NCBI RefSeq assembly: GCF_012027355.1
Contig: NZ_SNUH01000001.1
Coordinates: forward strand, 1,302,001-1,366,000
Direction of reading: 5' to 3'
Source of the DNA: Thermococcus sp. M36
Lineage (GTDB): Archaea > Methanobacteriota_B > Thermococci > Thermococcales > Thermococcaceae
DNA: 64,000 nucleotides
Shown here one piece after another: positions 62,005 through 64,000 of this stretch. Each line of letters opens with the position of its first letter. The stretch's first letter is position 1. The position numbers were made by a program, and so were the translations under genes. The notes under the pieces were generated by a model, which was not told where the DNA came from, did not search any database, and saw only the letters and a program-made list of their open reading frames with translations.

Positions 62005-63024
62005 ATGGCCCACGTAGCCGAGTGGAAGAAGAAGGAAGTTGAAGAGCTCGCCAACATCATCAAGAGCTACCCAGTGATAGCACTGGTGGACGTGGCCGGC
62101 GTCCCAGCCTACCCGCTCAGCAAGATGCGTGAGAAGCTCCGTGGCAAAGCCCTGCTCCGCGTTAGCAGGAACACTCTCATCGAGCTCGCCATTAAAAGGG
62201 CCGCCCAGGAGCTAGGAAAACCGGAACTTGAAAAGCTCATAGACCACATTCAGGGCGGAGCCGGAATACTCGCCACTGAAATGAACCCCTTCAAGCTCTA
62301 CAAGCTCCTTGAGGAGAGCAAGACCCCGGCCCCGGCCAAGCCCGGCGTGCCGGTTCCGAGGGACGTCGTTATACCTGCAGGGCCAACGTCAATAGCTCCG
62401 GGCCCGCTCGTCGGTGAGATGCAGGCCCTTGGAATCCCGGCGAGAATCGAGAAGGGTAAGGTCAGCATACAGAAAGACCACACCGTCCTCAAGGCCGGTG
62501 AGGTCATCACCGAGCAGCTCGCGAGGATACTCAACGCCCTTGGTATCGAGCCGCTCGAGGTCGGCCTCAACCTGCTCGCGGCCTACGAGGACGGCATAGT
62601 CTACACCCCGGACGTCCTTGCTATCGACGAGAACGAGTACATCAACATGCTCCAGCAGGCCTACATGCACGCGTTCAACCTGTCCGTCAACACCGCCTAT
62701 CCGACCAGCCAGACCATCGAGGCAATCATCCAGAAGGCGTTCCTTGGCGCCAAGAACGTTGCAGTCGAGGCTGGCTACATCACTCCAGAGACCGTCGAGG
62801 ACATCTTTGGCAGGGCCCTTCGCGCAGTCCTGCTCATAGCCCAGGAGTTGCCGGAGGAGCTGCTTGACGAGAAGACCAAAGAGCTTTTAAACCAACAGGC
62901 ACAAATAGCCGTTGCCGCTCAGCCTCAGGTAGAGGAGAAGGTTGAGGAGGCTGAGGAAGAAGAGGAAGAGGAGGAAGCCTCCGAGGAGGACGCGCTCGCC
63001 GGACTGGGCGCGCTCTTCGGCTGA
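62005..63024 (+). CDS. rpl10: Ribosomal protein L10 (P0)
   Basis: A 339-residue archaeal P0-type L10 (uL10), the scaffold for L12 dimers. The N-domain has [20 protein letters not shown]; helical L12-binding segments lie at ~210-300; the acidic tail ends [13 protein letters not shown], the same ending as L12. The ATG at 62005 follows GAGGTGAGGGAG. Confidence 0.97.
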   Translation: MAHVAEWKKKEVEELANIIKSYPVIALVDVAGVPAYPLSKMREKLRGKALLRVSRNTLIELAIKRAAQELGKPELEKLIDHIQGGAGILATEMNPFKLYKLLEESKTPAPAKPGVPVPRDVVIPAGPTSIAPGPLVGEMQALGIPARIEKGKVSIQKDHTVLKAGEVITEQLARILNALGIEPLEVGLNLLAAYEDGIVYTPDVLAIDENEYINMLQQAYMHAFNLSVNTAYPTSQTIEAIIQKAFLGAKNVAVEAGYITPETVEDIFGRALRAVLLIAQELPEELLDEKTKELLNQQAQIAVAAQPQVEEKVEEAEEEEEEEEASEEDALAGLGALFG

Positions 63025-63102
63025 ACTTTCCATTTCCCTCGTATCCCTGAACGAATCCGTGTGAAATGAATGAAAAAATGAAGATGATTGGAGGTGCGAA
63101 AA

Positions 63103-63420
63103 ATGGAGTACGTGTATGCCGCTCTGCTGCTCCACGCCGCTGGTAAGGAGATAACCGAGGAGAACCTCAAGGCCGTCCTTGAGGCTGCCGGAGTTAGCCC
63201 GGACGAGGCCAGGATAAAGGCTCTCGTTGCCGCCCTTGAGGGCGTCAACATCGACGAGGTCATCGAGAAGGCTGCCATGCCGGTTGCCGCCCCGGTCGCC
63301 GTTGCCGCCGCTCCGGCCGCTGGCGCCGAGGCCGCTCCGGCTGAGGAGGAAGAGGAGGAGGAAGAGGAGGAGGCCAGCGAGGAGGAGGCCCTCGCTGGAC
63401 TCGGTGCCCTCTTCGGCTGA
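63103..63420 (+). CDS. rpl12: Ribosomal protein L12 (P1)
   Basis: A 105-residue archaeal L12/P1 stalk protein. N-terminal dimerisation part [20 protein letters not shown], an Ala/Pro hinge and a Glu-rich tail ending [10 protein letters not shown], which recruits translation GTPases. GGAGGTGCGAAAA precedes the ATG. A pyrimidine- and T-rich stretch follows the stop. Confidence 0.97.
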   Translation: MEYVYAALLLHAAGKEITEENLKAVLEAAGVSPDEARIKALVAALEGVNIDEVIEKAAMPVAAPVAVAAAPAAGAEAAPAEEEEEEEEEEASEEEALAGLGALFG

Positions 63421-63458
63421 ACTCCCTTCCTCTTTTGTCCGCCCTCGGGCGGACACCC

Positions 63459-63899
63459 TCAAAACTTTTCTCCGCGGTTCTTAATGATCCAGAATGCAAC
63501 CCATATCCGTCTGTATCTACCTGGGTCGAGCTTTCTCCTGAGCATTTCAAGGAACACCACCAAGGTCAGGAAAAACGTGACCGTGACGAGGGCCTTTTCG
63601 GTGGAGCCATTGAGGCTTGTAACGACGTTTATCCACACCATCCCACCGAACCACATCGTCAGGAACTCGATAATCTCATAAATGGCAACTTTTCTGGGCA
63701 GGGTCTCCATCTTCCAGAGGGCGATGCCAGCCATCAGGGAAAAGAGCCCCACAATTCCGAGTATCACAGTCACCGCGTCAATTGTCTCTGCCCCATACCT
63801 GCCCGCGAGAACTGGATAAAGCGAAAACGCAGGAGCGAGGGCAAAGAACCCCACTATCGCCAGGGCGCTTACCGCGAGCAGTGCTACGCTCTTCCTCAT
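63459..63899 (-). CDS. Hypothetical membrane protein
   Basis: A 146-residue protein with four membrane segments (residues ~5-25, 37-55, 66-84, 98-116) and a basic C-terminus (RRKLDPGRYRRIW). Not recognised. GGTGGGAGG precedes the ATG at 63899 and a TATA-like element (minus-strand AAATCTTTTAGG) lies at 63932-63943. Convergent with the stalk operon. Confidence 0.6.
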   Translation of the reverse strand: MRKSVALLAVSALAIVGFFALAPAFSLYPVLAGRYGAETIDAVTVILGIVGLFSLMAGIALWKMETLPRKVAIYEIIEFLTMWFGGMVWINVVTSLNGSTEKALVTVTFFLTLVVFLEMLRRKLDPGRYRRIWVAFWIIKNRGEKF

Positions 63900-63959
63900 G
63901 TCCTCCCACCAGATTAACATCGGGCATGGTAACCTAAAAGATTTTCGAAAAAGACCGCA

Positions 63960-64000
63960 AGGTTTATCTTTGGCCGTTATGAACCACCATCGTGGGCCCG
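63960..64000 (+). promoter_or_regulatory. Promoter of a gene starting at or beyond the window end
   Basis: AGGTTTATCTTTGG is TATA-like, and the window ends in GTGGGCCCG ~30 nt later. GGGCCCG could be the 5' acceptor arm of a tRNA, but too little is visible to say. Confidence 0.3.

Noticed and set aside
1-64000. CRISPR array, insertion sequence or replication origin
   Set aside because: No regularly spaced identical repeats, no transposase frame, and no cluster of origin recognition boxes was seen in this window.

Overview
This window is from a hyperthermophilic archaeon of the Thermococcales, most likely Thermococcus or a close relative. The evidence is a full set of archaeal-type ribosomal proteins (L10e, L14e, L18e, L19e, L32e, L34e, L40e, S4e), archaeal RNA polymerase subunits (Rpo3, Rpo6, Rpo10), Spt5, aIF1, Cbf5, archaeal adenylate kinase AdkA, DtdA, TATA boxes of the TTTATAAA or CTTTTAAA type ahead of transcription units, GGAGGTGA ribosome binding sites, and tRNA genes with encoded CCA.

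Layout. 1-9.4 kb holds mixed genes: the end of an FAD/iron-sulfur oxidoreductase, an archaeal asparagine synthetase, a small P-loop ATPase, a class V aminotransferase, an MFS transporter, ribosomal protein L10e and an Rnl3-type RNA ligase. A non-coding stretch full of hairpins follows (8.5-9.48 kb). 9.48-27.7 kb is the S10-spc-type ribosomal superoperon. It starts with a SPOUT RNA methyltransferase and runs L3-L4-L23-L2-S19-L22-S3-L29-aIF1-Rnp1-S17-L14-L24-S4e-L5-S14-S8-L6-L32e-L19e-L18-S5-L30-L15-SecY-AdkA-DUF106-L34e-Cmk-L14e-(SDR)-Cbf5. An AT-rich accessory island (27.7-31.5 kb) separates Cbf5 from the alpha-type cluster. It encodes five small or membrane/secreted proteins, one with a 12-cysteine halocin-C8-like C-terminus. 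31.5-38.4 kb is methyltransferase-tRNASer-S13-S4-S11-Rpo3-tRNALeu-L18e-L13-S9-Rpo10-tRNAPro-Rpo6-enolase paralog-S2-tRNALeu-L40e.

38.4-51.7 kb is ordinary chromosome: PadR and Lrp regulators, FUN14, a flippase, a metallophosphoesterase-like protein that has lost its metal ligands, an operon with SRP54 and a phosphoribosyltransferase-type regulator, a helical-repeat protein, an MTA phosphorylase-family enzyme, five tRNA genes, protein-only RNase P (HARP), a sugar isomerase and a pilin-like peptide. 51.7-57.6 kb carries a TAXI-type TRAP transporter operon and a KamA-family radical SAM enzyme. 57.99-63.4 kb is DtdA-FtsZ-SecE-Spt5-L11-L1-L10-L12, followed by an unknown membrane protein and what looks like the promoter of a gene beyond the window.

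How it works together. Most genes serve ribosome assembly, translation, protein export (SecY, SecE, SRP54, DUF106/Oxa1-like) and RNA maturation (Rnp1, HARP, RNA ligase, Cbf5, SPOUT and class I methyltransferases). Four tRNA genes are embedded in ribosomal operons; one overlaps the stop codon of the preceding gene and another starts 1 nt after a stop codon. The best candidate for an undescribed system is the 28.2-31.5 kb island, which I read as a possible bacteriocin-like peptide locus. That reading is inference from sequence pattern and gene order only.
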